DNA from: Pseudomonadota bacterium
GTDB taxonomy: Bacteria; Pseudomonadota; Gammaproteobacteria; Ga0077536
NCBI GenBank assembly: GCA_016719885.1
Contig: JADJYF010000011.1
Span: 62,001 to 126,000 of the forward strand
DNA: 64,000 bases
Direction: 5' to 3'
Position numbers and translations under genes: made by a program. Of this stretch, positions 25,538 through 34,995 are shown in pieces (the stretch's first letter is position 1; each line of letters opens with the position of its first letter). The notes beneath the pieces are model-generated. The model ran no database searches. It had not been told where the DNA came from and was given only the letters and a program-made list of their open reading frames with translations.

Positions 25538-27760
25538 ATGTCCACGGTCGCTTTCAACCCTTCCGCGCACTTGCGTGCGCCCGGCGCCGCACAGTCGGTC
25601 CGCCACAAGATAGACCAGCGCGAAAAACTCACCGAAGCCACCGGACATTACTGGGGCGTCACCGACTTCCCGGTCAAGCAAGCCGATCCTCTCAAGTTCG
25701 AGCGCTTCTACTCGCGCCTGCAATCGGCGTGCATGGCCGCGCGCGAAGTGGCGCGCTTCGTCGCGGCTTCGCCGGGCGGCCGCGAAATGGGCGAGGCGGT
25801 ATGGGCGCTGGCGACGGCCGAAGGCGATTCGATTGCCTTGTCGGAAGGGTTCGTGGCGCATTCGGCGGCTTTCCCGGTCGCCATCCGCTTCATGGTCGAA
25901 CACGGCTACGAAGACAACCCGGGCTTTCACGACGGCGACGTCTATGTGTCCGATGACGGCGCGACCTGCGGTGCGCCCCATCCCGGCGACACCTATACCT
26001 ATGTGCCCATCGTGGTCGAAGGTGAGGTGATCGCGTGGGCCTGCGCCATCAATCACATCATGGAAGTCGGTGCGCCGCAGGCTGGCAGCTGGGCGATGTT
26101 CTGCGTCGATACCTACATGGACGGTTTCGTCTTTCCGCCGACGCGCACCGGCGAGAACCTGCGCCAGTACGCGTGGTGGGACGAGATGTGGAAGCGCCGC
26201 ACGCGCGCCGGCACCATGAACATCCTCGACGACAAGATGCGGCTCGCCGGCGCCGGCATGATCCTGCGCAGCGTGCACGAGGTGGTGGCGGAGTTCGGCG
26301 TCGAATACTTCAAGCAGGCCGCGCGCGAAGTGATCGAGGAAAGCCGGCGCGTGGTGATGGACAACATCCGCAACTGGATGGTGCCCGGTACCTACGAACA
26401 ATGCGGCTTTCGCATCTGCAAATTCAAGGGCCTGCAGAGACTCTGGGAACGCGCCGACACCGACACGCTCATCCACATGCACATGCGCACCACGCTCGAC
26501 GAGCATGGCCGCATCTGCAACGACATGACCGGCAGTTCACGCTGGGGTTACCACGCCTTCAATGCATTTCCGGGTGGCGTCAAGGTCGCTTTCATGCTCG
26601 GCCTGGCGGGCGCGCTCGCCTACAACACCAAGTTCACCGCGGGCGGCAATTACGCGGTCACCGGCGTGCTGCCGGAGGGTTCGATCTACAACCCCGGCAC
26701 GCAGGTCGCGTCCCATTCGAATGCCTGGGCGCAGATGCTGCAGGTCACGACCATGGCCTACAACTCCCTCATCCGCGGCCAGTTCATGCGCGGCTACATG
26801 GAAGAGGCTTATGCCGTGAGCGCGCCGTGGGATTCGGTGCAGGGCGAAGGCGTGCTGGCCGACGGCACGCCCTACGGCTACACCAATTTCGAGTTGCTGG
26901 GCGCCTGCGGCCATGGCGCGTTCGCCTATCGCGACGGCGAGCCGGCGGTGTGGTTCATCGCCAGCCAACTGTGCAACATGGGCAATTCCGAGGAATTCGA
27001 ATACCTCATTCCGCCCTTGTTCCATCTCGGGCGCAAACTGCAGCCCGGCTTCTGCGGCCATGGCAAGTTTCGCGCGGGCATCGGTTTGACCACCGTGCAC
27101 TGGGTGGTGGAACCCGGCCAACGCCTGACCGCTTCGCGCGCCGGCAGCGCCTGTTCGTTCAACACCGAAGTGGGCCAGGGCATGATGGGTGGCTATCCCT
27201 CGCCCGGCGCGGCGGTCGTCATCGCACAGAACACCAACCTGCCGGATCTCATCGCGCAGGGCATCACGCCCACCACGCTGCAGGAACTGGTCGAGCTCGA
27301 GGCGAGCGGCCAACTCAAGGTCGAAAAGCTCGAAACCTGGAAGTCCGACGCGCCGGATCACAATCTGAAAGACAACGACCTGTGGGCCGAGATCGCCGGC
27401 ACCGGGGGTGGCTGGGGCGATCCCTTGGAACGCGACCCCCTGGCGGTGCTGGCCGACGCCAATGCCGGCCAGGTGCCGGTCGCCTTTGCCGAGGGCCTCT
27501 ACGGCGTCGTGCTGGCGACCAGCGGCGCCGGCTATCGATTGGACGAGGAGGCGACGCGCGCCAAACGCGTGGCGCTGCGCGATGAGCGCCGCGCGCAGTC
27601 GCTGCCGGTCAGTCAATGGTGGCAAGGCGGTCGCCGCCAGGTGCTGGACGGCGCGATGCCTGAAGCGATCCGCGAGATGTATCGCAGCTCCACCAGCTTC
27701 ACTGAATACCGCACGCATTTCCGTCGCTTCTGGCAGCTGCCGGAGAGTTTCGAGATTTGA
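25538..27760 (+). CDS. acxB: Acetone carboxylase-type subunit, HyuB family
   Basis: The 740-residue product matches the large HyuB-type (alpha) subunit of acetone carboxylases, which carboxylate acetone to acetoacetate at the cost of ATP. Visible blocks are EGFVAHSAAFPVAIRFM, PHPGDTYTYVPIVVEGEV, YNTKFTAGGNYAVTGVLPEG, HGKFRAGIGLTTVHWVVEPG and the ending GTGGGWGDPLERDP. The adjacent gamma and HyuA-type genes complete the enzyme. ATG 25538 follows a GGGGAG; the upstream in-frame stretch covers the Dnr box and is not coding. Substrate may be a ketone other than acetone. Confidence 0.85.
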   Translation: MSTVAFNPSAHLRAPGAAQSVRHKIDQREKLTEATGHYWGVTDFPVKQADPLKFERFYSRLQSACMAAREVARFVAASPGGREMGEAVWALATAEGDSIALSEGFVAHSAAFPVAIRFMVEHGYEDNPGFHDGDVYVSDDGATCGAPHPGDTYTYVPIVVEGEVIAWACAINHIMEVGAPQAGSWAMFCVDTYMDGFVFPPTRTGENLRQYAWWDEMWKRRTRAGTMNILDDKMRLAGAGMILRSVHEVVAEFGVEYFKQAAREVIEESRRVVMDNIRNWMVPGTYEQCGFRICKFKGLQRLWERADTDTLIHMHMRTTLDEHGRICNDMTGSSRWGYHAFNAFPGGVKVAFMLGLAGALAYNTKFTAGGNYAVTGVLPEGSIYNPGTQVASHSNAWAQMLQVTTMAYNSLIRGQFMRGYMEEAYAVSAPWDSVQGEGVLADGTPYGYTNFELLGACGHGAFAYRDGEPAVWFIASQLCNMGNSEEFEYLIPPLFHLGRKLQPGFCGHGKFRAGIGLTTVHWVVEPGQRLTASRAGSACSFNTEVGQGMMGGYPSPGAAVVIAQNTNLPDLIAQGITPTTLQELVELEASGQLKVEKLETWKSDAPDHNLKDNDLWAEIAGTGGGWGDPLERDPLAVLADANAGQVPVAFAEGLYGVVLATSGAGYRLDEEATRAKRVALRDERRAQSLPVSQWWQGGRRQVLDGAMPEAIREMYRSSTSFTEYRTHFRRFWQLPESFEI

Positions 27761-27831
27761 ATCACGAACCGTAACCGGCGACAGGGACGCCGCCGCATTC
27801 AGCACCGCGGGCCTGGCCCGGGAAGGGAGCG

Positions 27832-28416
27832 ATGATGTCCAAGATCGACAAAGAACTGGTGCGGCAACTGGTCGACGGCCAGATCTCCCGTCACGACGCG
27901 CGCACCTTGCTGCGCATGGAGAACAAGGACACCGAGAGATTCACGGTCTACCTGGAGGTGCTGCAGGAACGCGTGAGTTGGCCGGACCGCATCCTGTTGC
28001 GCATTTCCGATCATCTCTACGTCGTACGCCGACAGTCCGATGCTGAGCGCGTGGTGAAATGCGATTGCGGCCAGGAGTTCGGAGATTATCGCTGCAACTG
28101 GAAGACCGCCGCCCAGGTGCGGGTCAAGACCACGGCCGCGCAATTCGAGGGCGTCTACTATCCACCCGCCGCCGCGCCGGAACCGGAGTGGAACGAGATC
28201 CGCGAATTCTTCTGTCCCGGCTGCTATGCGCAACTCGCCGTCGAGGTGGTGCCACCTGGCTATCCATTGATCTTCGAGGTTTTGCCCGACCTCGACCGTT
28301 ATTACCGCGAATTTCTCGGCCAGCCCCTGCCCGATGAAGACCCGGGCTGGTACCAGGACTTGACCATGCGCCGCACCGCCGAATGGGCAGCGAGCGCCGA
28401 GGAGCAGCGCTCATGA
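27832..28416 (+). CDS. acxC: Acetone carboxylase gamma-like subunit
   Basis: The 194-residue product resembles the small gamma subunit of acetone carboxylase: RVVKCDCGQEFGDYRCNWK and IREFFCPGCYAQLAVEVVPPG form paired cysteine blocks likely to bind zinc, and FEVLPDLDRYYREFL closes the domain. ATG at 27832 or 27835 is possible after GGGAAGGGAG. It is 71 bases after acxB and overlaps acxA by four bases, as expected for a heterohexameric enzyme made from one message. Confidence 0.85.
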   Translation: MMSKIDKELVRQLVDGQISRHDARTLLRMENKDTERFTVYLEVLQERVSWPDRILLRISDHLYVVRRQSDAERVVKCDCGQEFGDYRCNWKTAAQVRVKTTAAQFEGVYYPPAAAPEPEWNEIREFFCPGCYAQLAVEVVPPGYPLIFEVLPDLDRYYREFLGQPLPDEDPGWYQDLTMRRTAEWAASAEEQRS

Positions 28417-30581
28417 GCACACTGGCGCCCGCCCTGCCGGGCAAGAAAGACTGCATCCTCGCGCTCGACGCCGGTGGCACCATGACCGACACCATCCTGG
28501 TGCTGCCCGATGGCAGTTTCAAGGTCGGCAAGTCACTCACCAATCGGCGCGACGAGGCGCGCAGCTACCTGGAGTCGGTGGCCGATACCGCGCAGGCCAT
28601 AGGCTTGAGTTCCGCCGACGTGCACGCACGCGCGGCGGTCTCGATCTACGCCGGCACCGGCATGCTGAACACCGTGCTGACCGGCACCGGGCGCAAGGCC
28701 GGGCTGCTGGTGACACGGGGCTTCGAGGACATCACCATCATCGAAGGCGGCCTGACCTATCTCGGCCAGGCGCAGAAGGACAGCCTGCACAACCAGCTCC
28801 ACGAACACACCCGCCCCATGATTGAACGCCATCACGTGCACGGTGTGTTGGAGCGCACCTGCGGCGGTTCCTATTTCATGGAAAAGCACATCGCGCCCGG
28901 CAAGATCCTCATCCCCTTCAATGCCGATCACGTGCGTAGCGCAGTCACGCGGTTGCTGGCCGATGGCGTGGAAGTGATCGGCATCCTGTTCTTGAATTCC
29001 TTCATCAACCCCGCCAACGAACTCGGCGCCAAGGCCATCGCCGAAGAGGTCATCGCCGCCCACGGCCGGGCCGTGCCGGTGCTGACTTCCTACGAAGCGG
29101 CGCCGGTGTTGAAGGAGAACAACCGCGTCAAGAGCCTGCTCCTGCAATGTACGGCCGCCGAATCGACCCGCAGCGCGCTGCTCGAAGTGCAGAACGCGGC
29201 GCAGGCCGATGGCTATGACGGCCAGTTGCTGACGCTGTTGTCCTATGGCGGCGCGGTCAATGTCAGTTACCCGCGCCTGTACGAAACGGTCATCTCCGGA
29301 CCGATAGGCGGCATGATGGGCGCGCAGGTGTTGAGCCGCGTGCTGGATCTCAATCGCGTGCTGTGTTGCGACATGGGTGGCACCAGTTTCGATGTCGGCC
29401 TGGTGTTGAACGGTCAGATCCCGATCCGCAAGGATCCCGAATTCGCGGGGCACCGCCTGGCGCTGCCGATGGTGGCGCTCGACTCGGTCGGCGCGGGCGC
29501 CGGCTCGGCGGTGTGGCTGGACAAGTACAAACGGCTCCGGGTCGGGCCGGAAAGCGCCGGCGCCGAAGTCGGCAGCTGCTATCTCTACGACCGTCTCACC
29601 ATCACTGATGTCAACGTCGCGCTGGGTTATGTCGACCCCGACTACTTCCTCGGCGGCAAGGTCAAGCTCGACTACGAGCGCGCGGTCGCGGCGCTGGAGC
29701 AGACTGTCGCGCGGCCGCTGGGCATGGATCTGCATACCGCCGGCAGCGGCATCCTGGAAGTGGTCGGCACGCAGATGCGCGATGCCGCCGCCACCATGAT
29801 GCTGGCCAAGGGCTACAACCCGGCCGAATTCACCGCCTTGATCTACGGTGGCGCGGGACCGGTGCACATGTGGGATTTCACCGCCGGGCTCGGCGTCGCC
29901 GACATCATCACCGTGCCCTACGCGGCGGCGTTCTCGGCTTTCGGTGCGTCCTGCGCCGAGTACATGCATCGCCATCACAAGGGCTACGTGGCGACCGTCG
30001 CCAACGACGCCAGCGCCGCGCACAAGGAGCACGTCGGGCGCGAGGTCGCGGCGCTGTTCACGGACATGGAAGCCGCCGCGAGCGCCGAAATGCGCGCCGA
30101 GGGCGCCGACGTCAGCGACATCACTTTCCAGTACGGCATCTATGCCCGCTACATCGGTCAGCTCGAAAGTTTCGATACACCGCTGGGCATCGCGAGCGCC
30201 GCGCAGGCCGCCGACTGCGACGCCCTGGTTGCCGCCTTCGAGACCATGTATACGCAGATCTACCCGGAGGGCGCGCGTTTTCCCGAAGTCGGTTACGCGA
30301 TTTCGGAGCTGTACATCAAGGCCTCGGTGCCGAAAGCCATGCCCCTGGTGCCGCGTTACGAACTGGCGTCGCCGAAGCCGCGCGACAGCGCCTATGTCGG
30401 CAGTCGGCCGGTGCATCATCGCGGCCGAAAATGCGACTTCGCGATATGGCAGATGGGTGAGCTGCTACCCGGTAACGTGGTGCCGGGACCGGCCATCGTG
30501 CGCGATCCGATGACCACCCTGGTGGTGCCGCCGCACAAGCAGATCCGTTTCGATGAACACATGATCATCCACTACAGCTGA
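28413..30581 (+). CDS. acxA: Acetone carboxylase-type subunit, HyuA family ATPase
   Basis: The 722-residue HyuA-type (beta) subunit has an ASKHA-type ATP site: LALDAGGTMTDTILV at the start, DMGGTSFDVGLVLNG, and GGAGPVHMWDFTAGLGV. These subunits phosphorylate the ketone or bicarbonate before carboxylation. The length is typical for acetone carboxylase. The start overlaps acxC by ATGA. Gene order here is B-C-A, while the known Xanthobacter order is A-B-C. Confidence 0.87.
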   Translation: MSTLAPALPGKKDCILALDAGGTMTDTILVLPDGSFKVGKSLTNRRDEARSYLESVADTAQAIGLSSADVHARAAVSIYAGTGMLNTVLTGTGRKAGLLVTRGFEDITIIEGGLTYLGQAQKDSLHNQLHEHTRPMIERHHVHGVLERTCGGSYFMEKHIAPGKILIPFNADHVRSAVTRLLADGVEVIGILFLNSFINPANELGAKAIAEEVIAAHGRAVPVLTSYEAAPVLKENNRVKSLLLQCTAAESTRSALLEVQNAAQADGYDGQLLTLLSYGGAVNVSYPRLYETVISGPIGGMMGAQVLSRVLDLNRVLCCDMGGTSFDVGLVLNGQIPIRKDPEFAGHRLALPMVALDSVGAGAGSAVWLDKYKRLRVGPESAGAEVGSCYLYDRLTITDVNVALGYVDPDYFLGGKVKLDYERAVAALEQTVARPLGMDLHTAGSGILEVVGTQMRDAAATMMLAKGYNPAEFTALIYGGAGPVHMWDFTAGLGVADIITVPYAAAFSAFGASCAEYMHRHHKGYVATVANDASAAHKEHVGREVAALFTDMEAAASAEMRAEGADVSDITFQYGIYARYIGQLESFDTPLGIASAAQAADCDALVAAFETMYTQIYPEGARFPEVGYAISELYIKASVPKAMPLVPRYELASPKPRDSAYVGSRPVHHRGRKCDFAIWQMGELLPGNVVPGPAIVRDPMTTLVVPPHKQIRFDEHMIIHYS

Positions 30582-30614
30582 CTTAAGGCGCGAGCGCGCG
30601 GCGGGGTACCCGGC

Positions 30615-32564
30615 ATGGATTTCGAGCAGACATCGGAAATCGTGTGGCGCCCGGGCAGGGCCGAGCTCGAATCTTCACAAATCGCGCGCTTCATGCGGCA
30701 TTGCGGGGTGGCGGACTACGACACCCTCATGCGGCGCGCGGATGGCGAGGCCGAGTGGTTCTGGCAGCATGTCATCGATTTTCTCGGCATTCGTTTCACG
30801 GTGCCCTATCGCCAGCTGATAGACGCTACACGCGCCCCGCAGTGGAGTGACTACTGCATCGGCGGCGAGACCAATATCGTCGCCAACTGCCTCGACTGTC
30901 ATCGCGACACCCCGACCTACGACCAGGTCTACATTCAGCACGAACGTGAATCCGGCGAGCAGCGTGCGCTCTCCTACCGCGAAGTGGACGCCGAAGTCGG
31001 CAAACTGGCAGCGGCCCTGCGCAAGCTCGGCTTGGGCGTGGGTGACGGCATCGGCATCTACATGCCGATGATCCCCGAGGTGGCAATCGCCTTCCTGGCG
31101 ATCCTCAAGATTGGCGCCATCGCCATTCCGCTGTTCTCGGGCTTCGGCCCCGAGCCGATAGTCATCCGCCTCAACGACGGCGGCGCGCGTGCGGTGCTGA
31201 CCGTCGACGGCGCACCGCGACGCGGCGCGCCGGTGGCCTTGAAGGCGGTGGTCGACGAAGCGCGTCAGCACATTGCCAGCCTCGAGCACGTCATCGTGTT
31301 CCGCAACCAGGGCAATCACGTGGCGTGGCGGGACGGTGACCATTGGTGGCACGAGTTGCTGGCCGCGGCGCCGGGCGACACCCATACCGCCATCGTCGCG
31401 GCGGAAGCGCCGATGATGCTGGTCTATACCTCGGGCACCACGGGTCTTCCCAAGGGCACGGTGCAGAGCCATTGCGGGCTCATGATGAAGATCCTGTTCG
31501 ATATGTGCGTGGCCGCCGAATTCTCGGCGGGCGATCGCATGCTATGGATGAGCGACATGGGCTGGGTGGTCGGTCCCATCCAGATCATCGTCTCGGCCTT
31601 TCGCGGCGCGACGCTGGTGATGGGCGAGGGCGCCTTCAATTATCCAGAGCCGGGGCGCATCTGGCGCCTGGTCGAACAGCAGCGCGTGAGCTGGCTGGGC
31701 CTCGCGCCGACGATTGCGCGCCACTACCTGCTGAGCGCGCGCGATGCGGCGCGTCGCTATGACTTGAGTTCACTGCGCATCCTGCTCAGCACCGGCGAAC
31801 CCTGGACGCCGGACGCCTGGACGTGGCTGTTCACCGAAGTTGGCAAGCGGGCCGTGCCGATACTCAATTACAGCGGTGGTACGGAAATCGGCGGCGGCAT
31901 TCTCGGCTGCACCGTGGTGCGACCGCTCAAACCTTGCTGTTTCAATACCGCCTTGCCCGGCATGGGCGCCGACATCGTCGACGGCGATGGCCGCTCGGTG
32001 GCGGTCGGCCAGGTCGGTGAACTGGCATTGCGCCATCACTCGCCGGGCCTGACGCGCGGCTTGTGGCGTGACCCGCAACGCTATCTCGACAGCTACTGGA
32101 ATACCGTGCCGGGGGTGTGGATCCACGGCGACTGGGCGGCGCGTGACGAAGACGGCATGTGGTATGTGCTCGGCCGCTCCGACGACACGCTGAAGATTTC
32201 AGGCAAGCGCACCGGCCCCGCCGAGATCGAGGGGCCGTTGCTCGCCACCGGCAAGATCTCGGACGTGGCGGTGGTCGGCATTCCCGATGACACCCAGGGT
32301 TCGGCCGTGGTGTGCGTGTGTGTGCCACTGCCCGGGCAGGATCTCATCCCGCTGCGTGATGCACTGGCGGATGTGGTCGTGCAGTGCATGGGCAAGGCCT
32401 ATCGCCCCCGCCATGTGCTGTTCGTTGCCGATCTGCCCAAGACCCGCACGCTCAAGATCATGCGGCGCGTGGTCAAAGCGGTGCTGCTGGGCAAGGAACC
32501 CGGCGACCTGTCTTCCCTCGCCAATCCCGAATCGCTGGACGCGCTGCGCCTGGTGCGGCTGTAG
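30615..32564 (+). CDS. Acyl-CoA synthetase, probably acetoacetate-CoA ligase-like
   Basis: The 649-residue ANL-family enzyme adenylates a carboxylate and transfers it to CoA. It has the P-loop VYTSGTTGLPKGTVQSH, LNYSGGTEIGGGILGC, GDWAARDEDGMWYVLGRSDD and the A10 lysine in LPKTRTLKIMRR, where the usual SGK is TLK. An N-terminal ACS extension (FWQHVIDFLGIRF) places it with acetyl/acetoacetyl/propionyl-CoA synthetases. Thirty-three bases after acxA, it is the logical next step, turning acetoacetate into acetoacetyl-CoA for thiolysis. Confidence 0.85.
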   Translation: MDFEQTSEIVWRPGRAELESSQIARFMRHCGVADYDTLMRRADGEAEWFWQHVIDFLGIRFTVPYRQLIDATRAPQWSDYCIGGETNIVANCLDCHRDTPTYDQVYIQHERESGEQRALSYREVDAEVGKLAAALRKLGLGVGDGIGIYMPMIPEVAIAFLAILKIGAIAIPLFSGFGPEPIVIRLNDGGARAVLTVDGAPRRGAPVALKAVVDEARQHIASLEHVIVFRNQGNHVAWRDGDHWWHELLAAAPGDTHTAIVAAEAPMMLVYTSGTTGLPKGTVQSHCGLMMKILFDMCVAAEFSAGDRMLWMSDMGWVVGPIQIIVSAFRGATLVMGEGAFNYPEPGRIWRLVEQQRVSWLGLAPTIARHYLLSARDAARRYDLSSLRILLSTGEPWTPDAWTWLFTEVGKRAVPILNYSGGTEIGGGILGCTVVRPLKPCCFNTALPGMGADIVDGDGRSVAVGQVGELALRHHSPGLTRGLWRDPQRYLDSYWNTVPGVWIHGDWAARDEDGMWYVLGRSDDTLKISGKRTGPAEIEGPLLATGKISDVAVVGIPDDTQGSAVVCVCVPLPGQDLIPLRDALADVVVQCMGKAYRPRHVLFVADLPKTRTLKIMRRVVKAVLLGKEPGDLSSLANPESLDALRLVRL

Positions 32565-32657
32565 CGCTTGCGGCCCGCGCCGCATCGCGCGGCGCACGCT
32601 CGAGGAAGCTTTCTATTTTGGTGCAGACCTGCGCGTGACCGCGCCGGGTAGAACAGC

Positions 32658-32682
32658 GCGCGCCTCGAACGAGGCGCGCTTT
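32658..32682 (+). terminator. Intrinsic terminator after the acetone carboxylase operon
   Basis: Ten-bp stem GCGCGCCTCG / CGAGGCGCGC with a two-base loop, then TTT. It ends the plus-strand operon 94 bases after the last stop and faces the convergent nirS. The T-tract is short. Confidence 0.55.
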
Positions 32683-32759
32683 GCATAGTCGTGAAGGATT
32701 CGGCGGCAGGAAGGAGCAAGCGACCGTCGCGGCCTGCGCCGCGACGGTCCCATGGTGAC

Positions 32760-34895
32760 TCAGTAGATGTCTTCCATGGTGTTGTGCACGTTGAACTTGC
32801 CGGTCGGGGTGATGAGGCGCTCATCCTTGATCACGGCTTTCAGCTTGCGGGTCTTGTCATCGACGATGACCAGCGCCGATTTCTGATCCTTGCCGTTCCA
32901 CACCGAGAACCACACTTCGTCGCCGGCGGCGTTGTACTCCGGCTGCACGACGCGCTTGGCGCCTTCGCCGAGATCGGCCCAGGCCGCGATCGGCAGCACC
33001 TCGAAGGGGGCGTCGGGGTTCTTGACGTCGAACACCGCCACGCTCTGCGAGATCTTGGCGTCCGGATTCAAGGGCGCATCCACCCACAGGTTGTTGGAGT
33101 GCGGATGGCTCTTGACGAACAGCGAACCGCCGCCCATGCCCTGCAGCGTACGCACCACCTTCCACGCATGATCCTTATGCGAGGCGGGATCGGTGGCGAT
33201 GAAAGTGACATTGGGATTGCCCAAGGCACTGGTCACCCACACCGGCCCGAACTTCGGGTCGTTGAGATTCGCGCCACGACCCGGGTGCGGAATCTTCTCG
33301 ACGTCGATGAGGGCGGCCAGCTTGCGCTCCTTCGAATCGATCACCGCAACCTTGTTCGACTGGTTGGCGGCGGTCAGGAAGTAGCGCTTGGTCGAGTCCC
33401 ATCCGCCGTCATGCAGGAATCGCGCGCCGTCGATGGTGGTTACCGACAGGTTGTTGATGTCCTCGTAGTTGGCCAGCAGGATCTTGCCGGTCTCCTTGAC
33501 GTTGATGATGAACTCCGGATGCTGATGGGAGGCGACGATCGCCGCCACGCGCGGTTCTGGATGGTATTCCTGGGTGTCGACCGTCATGCCGCGCGTCGAG
33601 ATGATCTTGAGCGGCTTCAAGGTCGGGCCATCCATGAACACGTACTGTGGCGGCCAGTAGGCGCCGGCCACCGCGTAGCGGTCCTCGAAGCCCTTGTACT
33701 TGGTGGTCTCCACCGAGCGCGCCTCGAGGCCAATCTTGATCTCGGCAACCTTGGCCGGCGGATTCATCCACAGGTCGATCATGTCGATGCGGGCATCGCG
33801 ACCGATGGTGTAGACGTAGCGCCCCGAGGCCGACGGACGCGAGATGTGCACCGCGTAGCCGGTCTTGATGATGTTGACGATTTCCTTGGTGTCACCATCG
33901 ATCACCGCCACTTCGCCGCTGTCACGCAAGGTGACGACGAAGAAGTTGTCGATGTTGCGCTTGTGCATCGGTGCGGTCGGACGCTTCTCCGGCGCCACCA
34001 GCACCTTCCAGCTCTTCATCATCTGCTCCATGCCGAACTCCGGCGGTTCGGGCGGCGGATGTTGCAGGTAGCGGGCCAGTCCATCGATCTGCGCGTCGGT
34101 AAGCGCACCGGAGGTTCCCCAGTTCGGCATGCCGGCCGGTGAGCCATAGGTGATCATGGTCTTGAGATATTCGGTGCCCTTGACCCGCGCGATGTCGGTC
34201 GTCAGCGGCTTGCCCGTTGCGCCCTTGCGCAGCACACCGTGGCAGCCCGCGCAACGCTCAAAGTAGATCTGCTTCGAGGCGTCGAACTCGGTGACCGTCA
34301 TCGGCGGCCCGTCGGAGGTGATCATGTCAGCGGTCTCGCCGGCCGGGATCGGGCTCGGCGCGCCGCTGTAGGCATGCTCGGCGTCACTGGCCAGCGGGTG
34401 ACGGGATTGCGCCGCCGCGTCCGCCGCCGGTGCCGCGCCGCCGCGCGTCGCCGCCACCTGCGCGGGAGTCACCGCACCGCCGCCGTTCCACTTGGTCAGC
34501 ACGTAGCTGAGTGCCGCGGCGATTTCGTCGTCCTTGAGATAGGCCATCGGCGGCATCGCGCCCTGGTAATCGACGCCATTGACGGTGATCTTGCCGGTCA
34601 GGCCCTTGACCACCGCGGTAATCGCGCGGTTGACATCAGCCTTGAGATAATCCGAATTGACGAGGGGAGGGAAGGCGCCCGGCATGCCGAGGCCTGTCGC
34701 CTGGTGGCAGGCTGCGCAAACCCGCCCATAGACCTCTTCACCGAGCTTGAGCTGGTCCGGTGCAGCAGCCTGTTTCATCTCCGCCTCGTGGCCCGCGGTC
34801 GGACCGGGCTCGGCGCTGGCGAGCGAGGCGACGAGCGACAGCGCGCCCATCACGCACCCCGCCCCCACTGCCCTCAATGCCTTTCTTGCTCTCAT
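32760..34895 (-). CDS. nirS: Cytochrome cd1 nitrite reductase with extra N-terminal cytochrome c
   Basis: NirS reduces nitrite to nitric oxide in the periplasm. The 711-residue product has a signal peptide, an additional cytochrome c domain (CAACH, residues 60-64, Met in GAMPPMAYL), the normal NirS cytochrome c domain (CAGCH, 215-219) and the d1 propeller. The propeller has both active-site histidine segments, VASHQHPEFIINVKETGK and FLHDGGWDSTKRYFLTAANQ, which separates it from NirN and NirF. Typical NirS is about 560-600 residues, so the extra domain is a fusion. GGGGGTG precedes ATG 34895. A strong Dnr box lies upstream. No d1-heme biosynthesis gene is in the window. Confidence 0.95.
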   Translation of the reverse strand: MRARKALRAVGAGCVMGALSLVASLASAEPGPTAGHEAEMKQAAAPDQLKLGEEVYGRVCAACHQATGLGMPGAFPPLVNSDYLKADVNRAITAVVKGLTGKITVNGVDYQGAMPPMAYLKDDEIAAALSYVLTKWNGGGAVTPAQVAATRGGAAPAADAAAQSRHPLASDAEHAYSGAPSPIPAGETADMITSDGPPMTVTEFDASKQIYFERCAGCHGVLRKGATGKPLTTDIARVKGTEYLKTMITYGSPAGMPNWGTSGALTDAQIDGLARYLQHPPPEPPEFGMEQMMKSWKVLVAPEKRPTAPMHKRNIDNFFVVTLRDSGEVAVIDGDTKEIVNIIKTGYAVHISRPSASGRYVYTIGRDARIDMIDLWMNPPAKVAEIKIGLEARSVETTKYKGFEDRYAVAGAYWPPQYVFMDGPTLKPLKIISTRGMTVDTQEYHPEPRVAAIVASHQHPEFIINVKETGKILLANYEDINNLSVTTIDGARFLHDGGWDSTKRYFLTAANQSNKVAVIDSKERKLAALIDVEKIPHPGRGANLNDPKFGPVWVTSALGNPNVTFIATDPASHKDHAWKVVRTLQGMGGGSLFVKSHPHSNNLWVDAPLNPDAKISQSVAVFDVKNPDAPFEVLPIAAWADLGEGAKRVVQPEYNAAGDEVWFSVWNGKDQKSALVIVDDKTRKLKAVIKDERLITPTGKFNVHNTMEDIY

Positions 34896-34935
34896 TTCGC
34901 ACCCCCATGGTTCACAAAAAAAATAACCTGTCGTC

Positions 34936-34978
34936 ATTAAAGGTAATAGCAGTGCATTTGTTCCTTGATCAATATCAA
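34936..34978 (-). promoter_or_regulatory. Class II Dnr/FNR-dependent nirS promoter
   Basis: A perfect box, TTGAT-CAAT-ATCAA (34965-34978, centre 34971.5), lies in the 100-base gap before nirS. On the minus strand TTTAAT (34941-34936) follows with its centre 33 bases away, the expected -10 spacing when the regulator sits at -41.5. The transcript would start near 34929, 34 bases before the nirS ATG. The Dnr-like protein at 48198-48896 is the likely activator. Confidence 0.8.
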
Positions 34979-34995
34979 GCTGCACCCGTCGCCGC

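Noticed and set aside
32691..34142. Long plus-strand open frame opposite nirS
   Set aside because: Shadow of nirS; no motif, composition typical of antisense frames.
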